Below are positions 32,601 through 47,600 of a stretch of DNA of 50,584 nt, piece by piece. The DNA lies in the NCBI GenBank assembly GCA_017481235.1, contig JAFUPL010000034.1, forward strand, positions 1 to 50,584, written 5' to 3'. A model generated the notes under the pieces. That model was given only the letters and a program-made list of their open reading frames with translations, searched no databases and had not been told where the DNA came from. This stretch comes from Clostridia bacterium. Its GTDB lineage: Bacteria > Bacillota > Clostridia > Christensenellales > UBA1242. Position numbers and translations under genes: made by a program. The number at the start of each line of letters is the position of its first letter. The first letter of the stretch is position 1.

Positions 32601-35600
32601 TACAAGCATTACAAAGTTTAAATAACTTGGGATATAATTCAATATCGTTTGATATTGTAATTTATCAATTTGGTGAAGAAAAGGAAACTACTAAGATTAC
32701 AAAAGTAATATCTTTTGGGGTAAGTAATCCGTCTGAAAAAATTATTATCACATCAGGTGTTGAAACCTACAATAATGTATACTTAAGTTTGATGAAAGGC
32801 GCAACTAGTCACAAGATTACAGCAGATGTAATAAGTTCAAGCGGAGAGGTTACCTACAAAGATTTGGGTTGCAAGTTGTATTTATATGACGAAACTACTA
32901 AAGTTCGACATGAATACAGTGATGAAAATTTACAAGTTTCGGTAGAAGATAATACATTTACAATAACCGCAAAAAACGCGGGTGGCGTATATGTGTTGGT
33001 GTTGTATGCAAAGGATTCGTATAATGCAAGCGAGCAAAAATATGACACTGTTCATGAAATTAAAATAACTGTCAGTGATGGTGCTAGTGCTGAGACTGCA
33101 TATTTAATTCAAGATTTGGACGATTTTGTTGCATTGGCAAATACTGAAGAAAACGTATATTATAGACTATGGAAAGATATAGATATTTCGGCATTAAGTG
33201 ACTCAAAAACTGATTATTATGAATGGTGGAGTACTGCTAGAACGTTTAATGGTGTTTTAGATGGTTCTATGAGTATTGAAGATTTTAATACTGGTAAGAA
33301 AATTTATCAAAAATACTCATTAATAGGTTTAAAAGTAAGCAATTATAATTTATTTAATGAAGCGAATTGCTTTGGATTATTTAATAGTGTTGGTGCTACA
33401 GGCATTATACATGATGTGGTATTTGATGAGGTTGAAATTGATATTTCATTAACTAGTGCAAATACTGCCAATAGTAGTTCTATCAACATTGGAGCAATAA
33501 CTGCAATTAACTATGGTCAAATTGTAAATTGTAATGTAAATATTGTTAAAAGCAAAATTACTTTTAATACTGATGCTAACAGTGCTGAATATAATATTGG
33601 TTTAATTGCTGGATTAAACTCTACAATTAAGATAAATGAAACAACATACAACGGAACTATATCTTATAGTAATGAAAATATAGGTTCAATTTATTCACAT
33701 ATAGTAGATGTTGATTCCAACGGTGCTCAAACTGGAATATTGTCAGTAGAGATTTTAAACGATAATACCAACAATTTAAATGAAGCAACCATTAATATTG
33801 GTGGTGTTGTGGGTAATAATAATTCATTAATTAATGCTGATTACGTTGACGGAAATTCAAAGAGTGTTGGCGAATTGATTAATGCTGTGGTACATATTGA
33901 ACTAAAATTTAACTATGACGCTTCAAATGCCCCTATGACAATTAACGATATTAATATTGGTGGTATTGGCGGATTAAATAGTGGTATTATTAAAAATATT
34001 AGCGTTAGCGGAAGCATTATTGCTAACGATAAGGTAAATATTGGTGGTATTGTTGGTCAAAATATAGGCACAGTGAAAGAAGTTGCTAACTATGGTGCGC
34101 ATATCGAGGGTTATTCGTTAAATAATACACTTAACAATGAGTCTAAATACAATGGAACATTTATTTATCATGGTTCAAATGCTACTCAAGAGCAAAATAT
34201 TGGTGGTATTATAGGTTACAACAATGCTGGAACTGTGGATAACGTTCGTGTAATGTTTATAACCTTTGCTAAAGGCGAAGTTTCAATTGCTTCAAGTAGT
34301 GCTTTGGTTAAGGGCGTTGGCAATGTTGCGGGTGTTGTTGCTAAGGCAACTAATACACAATTAACACGTGCATATGTTGAAAACTTTATTATTGATGAAA
34401 GTGTTTTAACCTACAATATAGTTGGCGACAATGCAAATGTTGCAGGTTTGATTGCTTGTATTAAAGATGAAACTGGCGATGGAAAAACTGCCACAAATGC
34501 TATGCTATCATTTGTGCAAGCGGATTTTGACGTAAGAGATTGTGTATTTTACGAATTTGGAAAAGATTTAACATCATATAAATACGTTTACTTTATTGGT
34601 GATGTGTTAAGCAATAATATTACTGATAATAAGTTAAATAGTCATCAAAATCTTGGTGATGATATAACAAACGAAAAAACTACTAGTGGAACAAGTTACA
34701 TTATCAATAACGTTGTTTATGGCGCGGGACTTAAAAATGTTGTTAAATATGGTCTTGATAATGGTGATATTACCATTGGTGCCACTGACCCAAATGTTAC
34801 TATTGATATTGATGGCAAGACTTACGTTATACAATGGCGTCAAAGTGATGAGAAAGATGATGAAAATGTCAATGGAAATTATCCATATTTAATATATATT
34901 CATGACACTAATGTTTATTATACATTAACAGTAAAACCTACTGAGATAATTGTAAACGTTGATGAAAACTATTTTGATAAAGATGTTGTTTCTTCAAGTG
35001 GTAACAAATTTAAAAAATATGACAATGGATTGTATTTGCAATATGTGGATAACAACAATACTCCTGAAAACACTAAAGATGACGATGTTGTTTCTACCGC
35101 TATTGTGTATTACGTTGATGGAGATGAAAACTCTTACAAATTAGTAAGTGATGGTAAAGGAAAAGGATTGATTGAAAAAACAATTCTTCCAAATCTTGAA
35201 GCGGTTAATGGTTCGTATAGTGTAAGTATTGTTTCGGGTTCAAATATTGCTACTTTAACTGACGGTGGTATTAAATTTAGTGGAGTAGGCAAGGTAGAAT
35301 TAAAATTTGTATCATTGTTTGATAGAACAAAAACGGATAATGTTACTATATTTGTAGAAAAACCTTTACATGCTGAAGTGTTTGATGTAACGGCAAGTAG
35401 TGGACTTGAAGATAGAAATCAACAAGGTCAAAGATTTACTACAATGGCTGAAGTGCATTCGTTATTGTCGCTAAATATTAAAGACGTTGATGGTCAAGCA
35501 TTTGATAGCGCTAAAACTTACATGATGGCAGAATACGGTTCGGGCGTTGCCAAGATTAATGATGTTGAAACTGATGTGGCAGATGTTAAACCATATTTTG

Positions 35601-38600
35601 ACTTAAAAGCAATTACCGAGCAAATTGGTGGCAATTCTAACAAGTATGTTTTAGGTCAATTTAATGTTCAAACATCTACATTAAATCCAACTTATAGTTA
35701 TTTGGAAATTCCTATTAAACTAAAAGTGTATTTAAACTTGGATAACTATTATATTGGTCAAACATCTTTAAGTACTTTTATGGGCAACACTTCAACATTA
35801 CTTCAAGAAAAAGATATTACAATTGTAATATATAACAAAGCAACCGATTTAAAAGTTTCAAGTGATGTTAAAGCAGAATCTGGAAAAGACGTTGATATTA
35901 CAGCGCAATTAACTACTGGATATGTGGATACCCAAACGGATACAAGACCCGCTGTTGGTACTACAGTTGGTTTAGGTGGTGAAAAATTAATACTAAATGA
36001 AATTAGCGGATATGATAAGATTGAAGCGGTGCTAACAACTTCTAACGCAAATGCTGAAGATTTGTTAACATTGGCAAAGCAAACAAGCAACAATGCTGAA
36101 TTTGGCATTTGGGATTTGTTTGAAAGAGTTATAACATATAGATTGACTGCTAAAGGATATAATTATAGTATTAATATAAGACTAAAAGAAGATTATAGAA
36201 ACTTAGATTTGACAGGTTACACCGAACGTGAATGGAAGTTTAATTTAAATATCAAGGCAAGTAGTAACACTAGTTTAAGTAAAGATGTTGAAATTTCATT
36301 TGTTCCTCAACAATTACTTGGTTTACGTGTTGAAAATTATTCTAATCTAGTTGCAAAAACTGGTTCTAATAACGCTACCACACAACTTACGGAATATCAA
36401 TCAAGTCAAACCGAATCTTCACTAGTTATTCCAGGCGAATCGGGTTTAATTAAAATTTTTGCGGATTATAGTTATTCATATTTTGACAATATAACAATTT
36501 CCTCTTCGCGTGAAACTATTAATGGCAAAGAGTACTTTATTAGATATCAACAAATGGTATATGATAAAACCAATGAAGTGTACAAGTCCTATGCTGGTAT
36601 AACTGCTGAAGGTGAAAGTTTAACCCTTAAGAGAGTAAGTTATATCGAAAATGGTGAGTACAAATATGATGGCGTACTATTTATACGTACAATCCTTGAT
36701 GAAATTGTAGGTGTAAGACAAACATTTACAATAACCGTAAATGCAAACACTTATGATTTAAATGGTGATATTATGCAAATATCACGTACAAAAACTGTTA
36801 TTAGTCAGTATCGTCCAGGAGTGTATATAAATGTTGAAGATACACTTTCTACAACCGATAAAGATGGCAACATAATTTACCTAGTAGAGCAAAATTCTAA
36901 TGTAAGTACAATTGTTGCGCAAGTGTACGGTTACGAATTTGACATTCAACCAGTTATTAACATAAACGCAATAAATGCAAACGATACAATTTCTGATAAA
37001 GAAGTTGCCATAGTTCAACAAGGTGATGTGGAACTTAGCAATACTGGTGCATATATTATTAAATACAGGTTAGTAGTAAGCACTTTAAAACCTTTCAAGG
37101 TAACTATGCAAATGTCCTTGATTGACAATGGAAATACCTTGACTAATAAGACAAACGAATTATTGTTCTATCCAGTTCCTTATATTATAAATAATGTGCA
37201 TGTTAAGGGCGAAGCAAATGGTGGACTAACAATCCCTGTAAATACAAGCAAAAATCTTGAACTTGTGTGGACTACAAAAAGTACTACCAATGCCAAGATA
37301 AGTGCTATTAATGCAAAGATTAATGAATTGAACTATTTGGATTTGTTCTATGTTGAATATATTAATTCTAATGGTCAAGACGATAAAAAATTGTTTAGCG
37401 AATATTTAGACGCTACAAATACAAGTTTCAAAATTGTTAAAAATGCGGACAACACATATAGAATTGAGTCGTTAATTAAGGTAGACCCTATAGTTGTAAA
37501 CTTTAACTTGTGGTATGGTTACGTAATTAATGATGATGGTAGTGTGAACGTTGAATTTAGAACAAAAAGTAATAGTGTATGTAAGTATTTAAAAGCATAT
37601 CAATTTAGACTAATATTAACAATGGAAACTACTGAAGATGCGCCTACGCCAATCAACAATGCAGATGATTTGTTGACAATGTCCGAAGGTCAAAATTATA
37701 TTTTAATGGAAGATATAACTGTTGAAAATTGGACACCATTAAATACTGCTATTGCAAGTTTAGATGGTAATGGTAAAGTGATAAATATAGTATCGTTTAA
37801 CATGCCTATTACCGCAACAATGAATGTTGGATTGTTTGGCACACTTAGTGAAAATACTATACTTAAAAATGTGGTTGTTAATGTTTCACCAATATCTTCA
37901 ACAATATATATTAAAGATGATAATGTTGTAAATTCTACAATTAATTTTGGTTTCTTGGCAGGAATTAATAAAGGTTTAATATACAACTGTGAAGTTATTG
38001 CATTAAGCGGTTCAACCAGTTTTAAAAACTTAGAAATTGCTATTGGAGATACTTATAATTTAACATTTGGTAGTTTGGTAGGAATTAACCAAGGCAATAT
38101 TACAAACTCCCGTGTGGGCACCGAATATTTCCAACGCTTAACTTACGCTGACGGAGTGGTGTTAACGGCAAAAATTCAATGCAGTCCATTATATATTACA
38201 TCAAAAGGAATAATGGCGGGATTTGTTGGTCAAAATGACAATAAGTCAATAATTAGTTCAAGTTTTGTTGCAAATGTTAGCATTGAAAATACCTCAAATG
38301 TAGGCAATAGCGAACTTAATCGTACTGCAGGATTTGTTGCTACCAATAACGGAACTATTTCATATAGTTATGTTAAAGGTTTGGAACGCAATATATTAAC
38401 CACTAAGTCAACTACCAGTGCTTCATCTGGTAAGATGGAATGCGTAATCTATGCTAGCGGGGCAGGAAGCGTTGCAGGATTTGTATACTTAAATGGTGGC
38501 GATATTAACGATTGCTATACTAATACAGTTTGTAAGTCAAATTCGGCGGGTGTTGCAGGATTTGTGTACAACACAGTAAAAGGTAGCGTAAATCAATGTT

Positions 38601-41600
38601 ATAGTGCTACTAGAGTTGAGTCAGGCAACACTAATACAGCATTGGCAACCGAATTGCCTTTTGTTGGTGTTGGTATTGACAAAAAGGAAGCACAACAATT
38701 ATTATCTAGTGATAAAGTGTTAAATTGTTATTATCTAGACGACGGAACTGAATATGACACTCACTATATTGTGCTTGAAGGAGTGGTAGAACCAAAAGGT
38801 TTAAGTTTGGAAAACTTTGCAAACTTTAATAATTTAAACAATTTCTCGTTTATTAGCGATAGTACAAGCGAACAACAATTAAATGGGGTTTGGACATATA
38901 GTACAGCAATAGATAGAAATAGGTCGACATATTCTTTAAGTGTTACATCACTTCCAGAATTAACTAGTGCTAATACAATTGCTCGTTCATTGCGAATATA
39001 TGCTAATGCGGAAGGCAGTGCTGATAATGATTACAAGTATCCAACTGGTTATGAGATGGGTAGTAAAAATAATCCACACATCATTCGTAGTGAAGCGGAA
39101 TATCAATCAGTATTTGTAGATAGCGCACCTACAACCAACAAAGGCATAAGTTACAAGGTTGGTTATGTAAGATTTATTGATGACATTAGTTTTAATGTTA
39201 ATGATGAATTTATTGACATTGACACAAGGTCTAACTACATCTTGGGTGATGAAAATACAACTAATAAATCAACTCCAGAATTTACAGTGATTGACGGTAA
39301 CGGTATGACAATTTCGGACGTTGTAATCAATCATACTGAAGACGAAACCGAAAAGGGAACTCTAGGACTATTTAGTAAGGTTTATAATGCGGTTATTAAA
39401 GGTTTAAATATTGGATATGCAACTCAAACCAATGTGGGCGAAGTGGGTTCGTCAACAGCAAGTTATGTGGGTGGTGTTGCAGGTATTGCACATAACACAT
39501 ACTTTATTGACCTTAACTTAACTGGAAAAGTAACTCTTCGTGCACACAATGTAATAGGTGGCGTCGTTGGTCGTTTAACAGGTGAAAATTCTGGTTTGTA
39601 CAATATTACAAGTAATTTAAATGTTCAAGCAGGTAACTATAGCAATAGCGTTATGTATGATGGTAAAAACACCGAAGATAGTTATTTGTCTTACGCAGGT
39701 GGTATAGCGGGAATTATTGATATTGGAAGCAATAACAATAGCGAGGACAATATCAATGTTAACAAATTAACGGTAGACTCATCTAATGTTAGAGCAAATC
39801 GTGCAGGCGGTATTGCTGGTTATATGGGTAAAAATATAAATGCTAAGCGCTTAACTTATACGATATCAAATACTAGTCAAATATTTGGTCGTGAAGTTGC
39901 TGGAGGTATGGTTGCTGATAACCATGCTGACATACAACTAAGTCAAGTTAATGGCAATGTTGAAACTCAATATGACTACGATAGTGAGTTTGCAAGATAT
40001 ATCAACAATCAAAGCAATATTGCAATAAACAACTTAAATAAGACTTATGGTAATTTAAGTGCAATCACTGGCGATAAGATTGCTGGTGGATTTGTTGGAG
40101 TTAACTATGATGGTGATATTACCAATAGTTTAACCAAGGCAAATATAGGTCATAACGACGATTACGGAATGGCGGACATTGTAGGTGGGTTTATAGGTAG
40201 AACTTATGGTGGAAATTTAACATATGTATATGCTCAAAACTATATAGATTTAGTATATGAAACCATAGACCTTGATGAAGTAAAACATACTTATTATGCT
40301 GAAACTGTTGGCGGATTGATAGGTCATATTGCATATAGTCGTAGTTATACAACTGCTGATAATCCAGATTTGAAAGTTGGTTTTGACAACGTTGTTGTTG
40401 CCAATTGGTTTGATGAAATTCAAGTTGACCAATTCAATCAATTAAAAGTTGGTGGCAAAGACATCAATATTGATTACGTAGTAGGAAAAGTTGATGATGA
40501 AGTTAATAATGAAGATGGTGTTAATAGAAAAAAGAATGAAAGCAATTCACCAATAGTTAGTTATGGCGTGTTTAATGCTGATATTGAAGATGAGTCGCAA
40601 TATCGAGATGGAAAGATTGTTAATCAAAATGTTGCTTCTGCTTCTGATTACGATATGGAAGCATTATACTATATTGGTTCAACCACTGATGCTACAGGTA
40701 ATTCTACTCAACAAGAAATATTTAGTACATTATTTGCGGTTTGGCCAGAATTATATTGGCATAAAGAATATACTAAATTTATGCCAAACTTAAAAAATGA
40801 TGATTCGGTTAATTATATAATCATTGATGATGAAGATGATATTAAGTTAATGGAGCAAAATCCTGATGGCAACTTTATATTGGTTAAAGATTTGCCTGTT
40901 ACAGCAAAAGGTAACTATGTTGTTAATGCTAACTTTACGGGTGTGTTAATTGGTACTCAAATAGATGGAAGATATACTACATTTAAGGTTAGTATAGATG
41001 CAAGTACAAAAAATGATTTAGGTGCAGGTTTCTTTAAGCAAACAACGGGAGCGCGAATTGCAAATATTGGGTTTGAATACACTCAATTTGAATTAGGTGC
41101 TGATAACAATTCTAATGAATATAAGGTTGTTGGTGGCGTATCTGCAAAAGATACTGGAAGTCGTTTCGAACAAGTTGATGTCAGTCAAACTGATAACGGA
41201 AGCATTAAAACTATTGATAATGCAAGTGTAGTTAGTGTAGGTTCGATTGTAGGTGAAGGAACTCGTAGTAATATAATTTCATGTAGTAGTACATTAAAGT
41301 ATAATGTAAGTGTACGTGAAGCATCTAACAATACAGTAGGTGGAAACATTGGAGGACTTGTAGGTTACTTGTATGGTTACAATGAAGACGTTGATGAGCA
41401 AGGCAACATTACTATTCGTTATGAAGGTTTAATTACGTCAAGTCAATATTCGGGCGAAATTAAGGTATTGGCGCACGAACGTGTAAGCATTGGTGGAATT
41501 ATTGCAAAAGCATTGTACACTCGTATAAGCGATTCACGTATAGTAAAAGAAAGCAACAATGTATGTGTATATATACAAGGTAAAGACACTAACTATATTG

Positions 41601-44600
41601 GTGGTATAGTGGGTGACTATGATATGTGTTCGATATCGTATTGTTATAGTCATATTGATATACTAGATAGACCTGATACACAAACAGCATTGTCAACAGA
41701 CTTTGATACGACTTATTATGTTGGTGGTATAGTTGGCAAAATTGGAAATCAAAACACAATTGATAAAGATATTGAAGATAGTTATACTCGTCTAACTTTT
41801 GGTATTACAAAAGCAAACAATGCATATGTTGGAGGAATTGCAGGATTGCAAGCATCTAACAATTCACAAGGCGTTCATTTAAACAGATTGGTGAGCGACA
41901 TTACAATTAATGCAATTGAAAAAACTGAAAATTCAACTATTGACACAATCGATAATATGGTTGTGGGTGGAATTGTTGCTTTAGCGCAAGGTAAACCAGA
42001 AAATATAAGTTCGTATGGAACGGTTATTAATAGTTGTATGGCAATAATGGATTGTAATATTGACTATAATAATACATTATTTGGTGGCGGATTAATTGGT
42101 GAAGCAAATGGCTCATATATGATTAGTTCATCAACCGCAATGGGTAAACTATTTGCAAATAATAAAAATAATGTTCATATGAGTGCAAATTCAACCTCTA
42201 CTTTAACAGTGTTGGGTGGTTTGGTTGGTTTGGCAGGTGAGAACAGAAGCGCAATTCTTCAATCATACATATTAAATCAAGAAATAAACAATAGTTATTC
42301 AGCATTAACTTTAAGTACTGCTGGAGTGTATGAGGGTGATGTAACAGTTGATGAACATACTACACAAACTCATCAAGTATATGCAAATGCGGTGGTTGGT
42401 TATACTGATACTACTAATATAATTAAAGGTAGTGGTTTGTTGTATAGTTCGGACTATACTTTGACGGTTGAAAGTGATAATGTGTTTGTTAATACACCTA
42501 TCAATGTAACAGCAGGATTCTTGATAAATAATGAAGAATCTTTACAATCTAATCAAGACGTAACTAATACTTACGCTATTAATGGATATATGGGTGATGC
42601 ATGGTTGTGGAAACAGTATCATTTGCCATTGCCTCTTGCATTGCAAGATTTACTAGTTAAAATGGATATTTTGCAATATAACAACGCTACAACTTGGAGT
42701 TATAATGCAAACAACATAGGTAAACCTTATTATCCAATTTTAGTTCAAACAAGTGATACAAATTCAGATAGCAATGATAATATAGTTGACTTTGCTAATA
42801 TTAACTTTAATAATGATTATCGTTATTATATTTTAATAGATGAAGTTGAAGTAAATGGAGCGAAAGGTAACTTAAATGGTTTGTTGATGGGTAATGGAAA
42901 AGTTATAACCAGCACAACCAACTTGTTTGATACAATTAACAAGCATTCGGCGATTTCAAATTTAACATTTATTTTAACTGATGATTTTGCTGAAACAAGT
43001 GCAGTTGCGCGTACTAATAATGGAACAATATTTATGATTGGTGTTCAATATGAAAATATTGAAGTTGTAGACCAATTTGGTGCGCTAGCATCACACAACT
43101 ACGGCGTTGTATCTAATTGTTATAACATAGGTCATGCTATGGCAAATGGAGATGTTGGTGGTTTGGTGTATGTAAACGAACCAAATGCATCAATTAAATA
43201 TAGTTACTTTACAGGTAGTTTTAGTGGTGGAAGTTTTGGTTCTGCTCTAGTAAATTCTAATGATGGGAATGTTTCAAATTGTTATTCTGCTGGCATGGCT
43301 AGCACAGTTATTGGAAATTTAAATGATAGTTTGGAAAATGCGCGATATAAAAATATATATTATGATTATTATGCAAACTATACAAAGATTGAAGATTATA
43401 ACAATTGGGCTACATGTTCAATTTTAGGTTTGTCAACTAAAGAACTTCAAGAGGTTGAAGGTATTGCTAATAGCAAATTATTTAAGGGTTGGAAAGTGTA
43501 TAGCATGCACAACTTGGATAAAGTAAGTGGCAATTCAAATGAGTCGGTTAATTGCACATATAACTACGGATATCCAATCCACAATTTACCTCAACTTACT
43601 TACTCGGCTGGCAAAGTTCAACAACTTCCAATTCGAGTAAAATCAACGGGTGACGGAACGTTTGATAAAATTGTAGACGAAAACGGAATGGCAATAACCC
43701 AAATAAGCAAAACATTAGTCCAAGGCAAACTTGTGCGTGACGAACAAAGCACTCCGTACGAATACTATGATAACTTCGCATTCTTAATCAATAACTTAGG
43801 TGTATTAGACTTAATTAACACAATTGAAAATACAACTAGTAAATATTTTGAATTAGAAGTGGATATGGTGTTACTAACCAATCCTAACGGCATGAAGGAA
43901 GGCGAGGAAAAATTGCTTACAAATTGGCGTGGAATAGGTAGTGTTACACCATTTAGCGGAGTGTTTACTACAACTAGTAACGATTTTGTTGAAAGTGATA
44001 ATAATGATATTGGAGTTGACTTATACAAATTAAATAGAACACTTTTAGACGAGTCGTTAAAAGGCAATGTTAGTTTTTACAACGACAGCAATATTGTTGA
44101 AAATAATAGTTCAAAAAGTATTTCTAATTTAACTGGTGGAGCATTATTTGCGTGCATTAACAAAGGTGCACTTATTGCAAATATTGACTTAAAAGATAGT
44201 AAAGTTAATTCAGCGCCACTTGTTGGGAATGTTGGAGTTATTGATGATAGTGCTGATATTGTAGGAATTTACGACCCGACAATATATAATGTTAATATTA
44301 GTGGAAGCGTAACTGCCAACAGTAATTCGAGTATTGCTGGATTGGTAGATACTGTACGCGAAGACACTACACTTAATATTTATGGTGTGGCAAACTCAAA
44401 AGAGATTAAACTTGTTGCAAATAACTCTAGTATTAATGTGGCAGGTGCAATTAATATCAACCAAGGAACAATCAATCTTAAACATTCGTTTAATGGTGTG
44501 ACTGTAAAGGTTGAACAAGCAACAAATGCAAATATTGCAGGATTTATTAATAAAAATGATGCGAATTCAAAAATAAATATTGTTGACAAGGTAGAAATTA

Positions 44601-47600
44601 AATTAAATTCACCTAGTCTAAAGCAAGCATCTATTAGTGGTTTTGTTTACGAAAATGCGGGTTCTATATTAACAAAAAGTGATGAAAATTCAATTGTAAA
44701 CTTAACCGTTGTGGGAATTACTACTAATTTCCTAGCAGGATTTGTAGGCAATATGCAAGGTGGCGTAATTGCAGGATTTAACATCATATTCCCAAGTGAC
44801 CAAAGTGACGCTTACGAAACCAATATATTGGGTGGAGTGGTAGCAAGTTTTAAATCAGGTCAATTAGGTATGCGTAAAGACGGAGATGACGACGAAGATA
44901 AACTAATTGTTGTTGATATAACAAGTGTTGCGGGCGCTACCGCTAATATATTTGGCGGAATAGTTGCAATTGTAGATAATCGTGAAAATCCAGATATGGA
45001 AGCAGGTAAAATTACAAATATTTCTCTCGAAATAGGTGAAGCGCTTGCAATTAAAGGGTTTAATGGCGATGGCAACGCATATGGTTTGATAATTGGTCAA
45101 TATATAACTAAGTTGCAAGAAATTAATTATACTTTAGAGGATAAAGTAACATTTAAAGTTCATAACGGAATGAACGTAGGAGCAATTGTTGGTTATGCTG
45201 AAAGTGCTACATTCAATTTCACTAACGAACAACCTGAAGGACTAATCACAGTATATGGATTAAAGAATGTTGGCGGATTAATTGGTCAATATGCTGGAGA
45301 TGATGAAAGTATTACAATGGAAGGCAATACTTGGGCGGTTGGAAGCGGTGACGCTTATGCTACAGTTGAGTTTGCTTACCCACCATTATCATCTCAATCA
45401 CAAACTCAAACATTAGTTGCTGCTAAGTCTGAAAACTTTGGTGGATTGGTTGGTTATTGGAATTCTGCTATTACATTACAATGCTCAGGCAATTCATCTA
45501 TCTTGATTAATAAAAACTTAGTATTATCAATTCAAGATTGGAAAGGTGAGGCAGAATTTAATTACTTTACCAATACCGAAAAGACTTCGGGATACGACTA
45601 TGTGTTGTCTAATATTGGTGGAATAGTTGGTAAATGTAATGCAAACATCAATAATGCTCAAAATGATGCTGTTGTTGGTATGGAAATGGATACCGATTCA
45701 AATCCACACAAAGGATTAAATCCAATCTATTCAACAGGATTATCAAGTGATGCACTTGATGGAAATATTACTCAAATGTTGCAATTTACATATATAGGTG
45801 GAATTGCAGGTTTGATTTCAAGTAGTGAAGATAATTCAAATATAACTATTTCAAACTGTGCTAACAACGCAAGCGTGTATGGAATGTATGCAGTTGGCGG
45901 TCTTGTTGGTGGAACTAAGGGAATACTTGGTGTTATCAATGATAATGCAAGTGCGGTTGAGTGTAGTGAGTCAATTAACGTAATTGGTCTTGCTGATGTT
46001 GGTGGTATTATAGGTAAAGCAAAAGACTTTGCATATACACCAAAACAAAATATTCAAAAATTTGCAACAATTGCTGGTGTTACAAATGTTGGCGGAGTGG
46101 TTGGTAATGCTACAAATGTAACAATAGAAAATTGTTCAATAAGCAATGATGAAACATTGATTGTGGGAAACATTAACGTAGGCGGACTAATAGGATATTC
46201 AACAACGGCAAACATAAAAACAAGTATGGTTGCGGATATTAAAGTTACGGGTTCGGTATTTGATTATTCATATGAAGTTTCAAATGCGGATACAGGCAAA
46301 AAGGAAGATGTGCCATTCTATTATTTGCCAACTAACATAGGTGGTGTGGTAGGATATGTAACTGGCAAATCTTCATTTGAAGATACTACAACTAATGCAC
46401 TTGTTACAACTGACGAAGCATTCTTATTAGATAATGAAGATAGTGAATGCACGGTAAATATGACATCTAACTACATTGGTTCTGTTTCAATTAGTGACGA
46501 ATATTATATTGCCAATGATTCACTTTCAGCATATTTAGAAAAGAGTTACACTACTGTTCTTACTAGATATAATGCTGTAGATGGCGGTATTGGTGGATTT
46601 GCTGGTAAATTAAATGCGTCAGATCATGATTCATTAAAGTTTGTAAATAGCACAATCAATGGAGATGTGTATGCTTCTTATGGTATAAATGTAGGTGGAA
46701 CTATAGGTTATCTAAATGCTGACCCACAACAAGTTCAATTGCCAACAATTTCCTCAGCGGGTATAAATGTTGCAGGTAAGATATTTGTTGGTGGATATAT
46801 TGGAAAATCTAGAGGCTTTGGTTCAGACGTAGGCACGGAGTTCTTTGATCTTAACGAAGGTGTTGCAAAAATCAATGTTCAGAAATATCTTGACGCTAAT
46901 GGTACGGAACAAATACTAAGTGGTGCTTATTGTGTTGGTGGAGTTGTGGGTTACGTCGTGGGAAATGTGTACGCAATTAACCTAAGAAGCGATATGGAAT
47001 TAAATATAAGAGTTTATAATACCGATGGAATAAAATCTTCAATGTATGTTGGAACTCTTGTTGGAGGTATGAGCGGAAATACATTAAAAAATTGTTCAAT
47101 TGCACCAGAATTTTGTGACGCGGAGGACAATGATAATGATGATATTTACGAATCATATTATCCTTTTAATACTGATGAGTATTATGAGAGTAAAGGAATT
47201 ATCTATAGACCAAATGTTTACAATTATGGCGGATTAGTAGGATTGGTTGAACCCAATAGTGGAAATATTGAAATAATTGGTGAACACTATTATCCATTTA
47301 CAGTTGATATAATTCAAACTAAATCATTTACTAATGGCGATTCGCATTATGGTTATGCAGATAATGGTGTATTTACTGCAAATGCACACTATATTCACAC
47401 TGGAAATATCCAAGTATCTGCTACAAAACTTAGCGAATTATATGATGAAGATAACACGGGAACATCTTCAAATAAAAATCCAACAAATGTAAGCGCTAAG
47501 GGTTGGGCTAAGGAATATACAATGTTCCGTTGCTTAGCTCGTGTAATTGATCAAGGTTCAACTATGGAACCTTCAATACAAGTAGTATATAGCGCTGACT

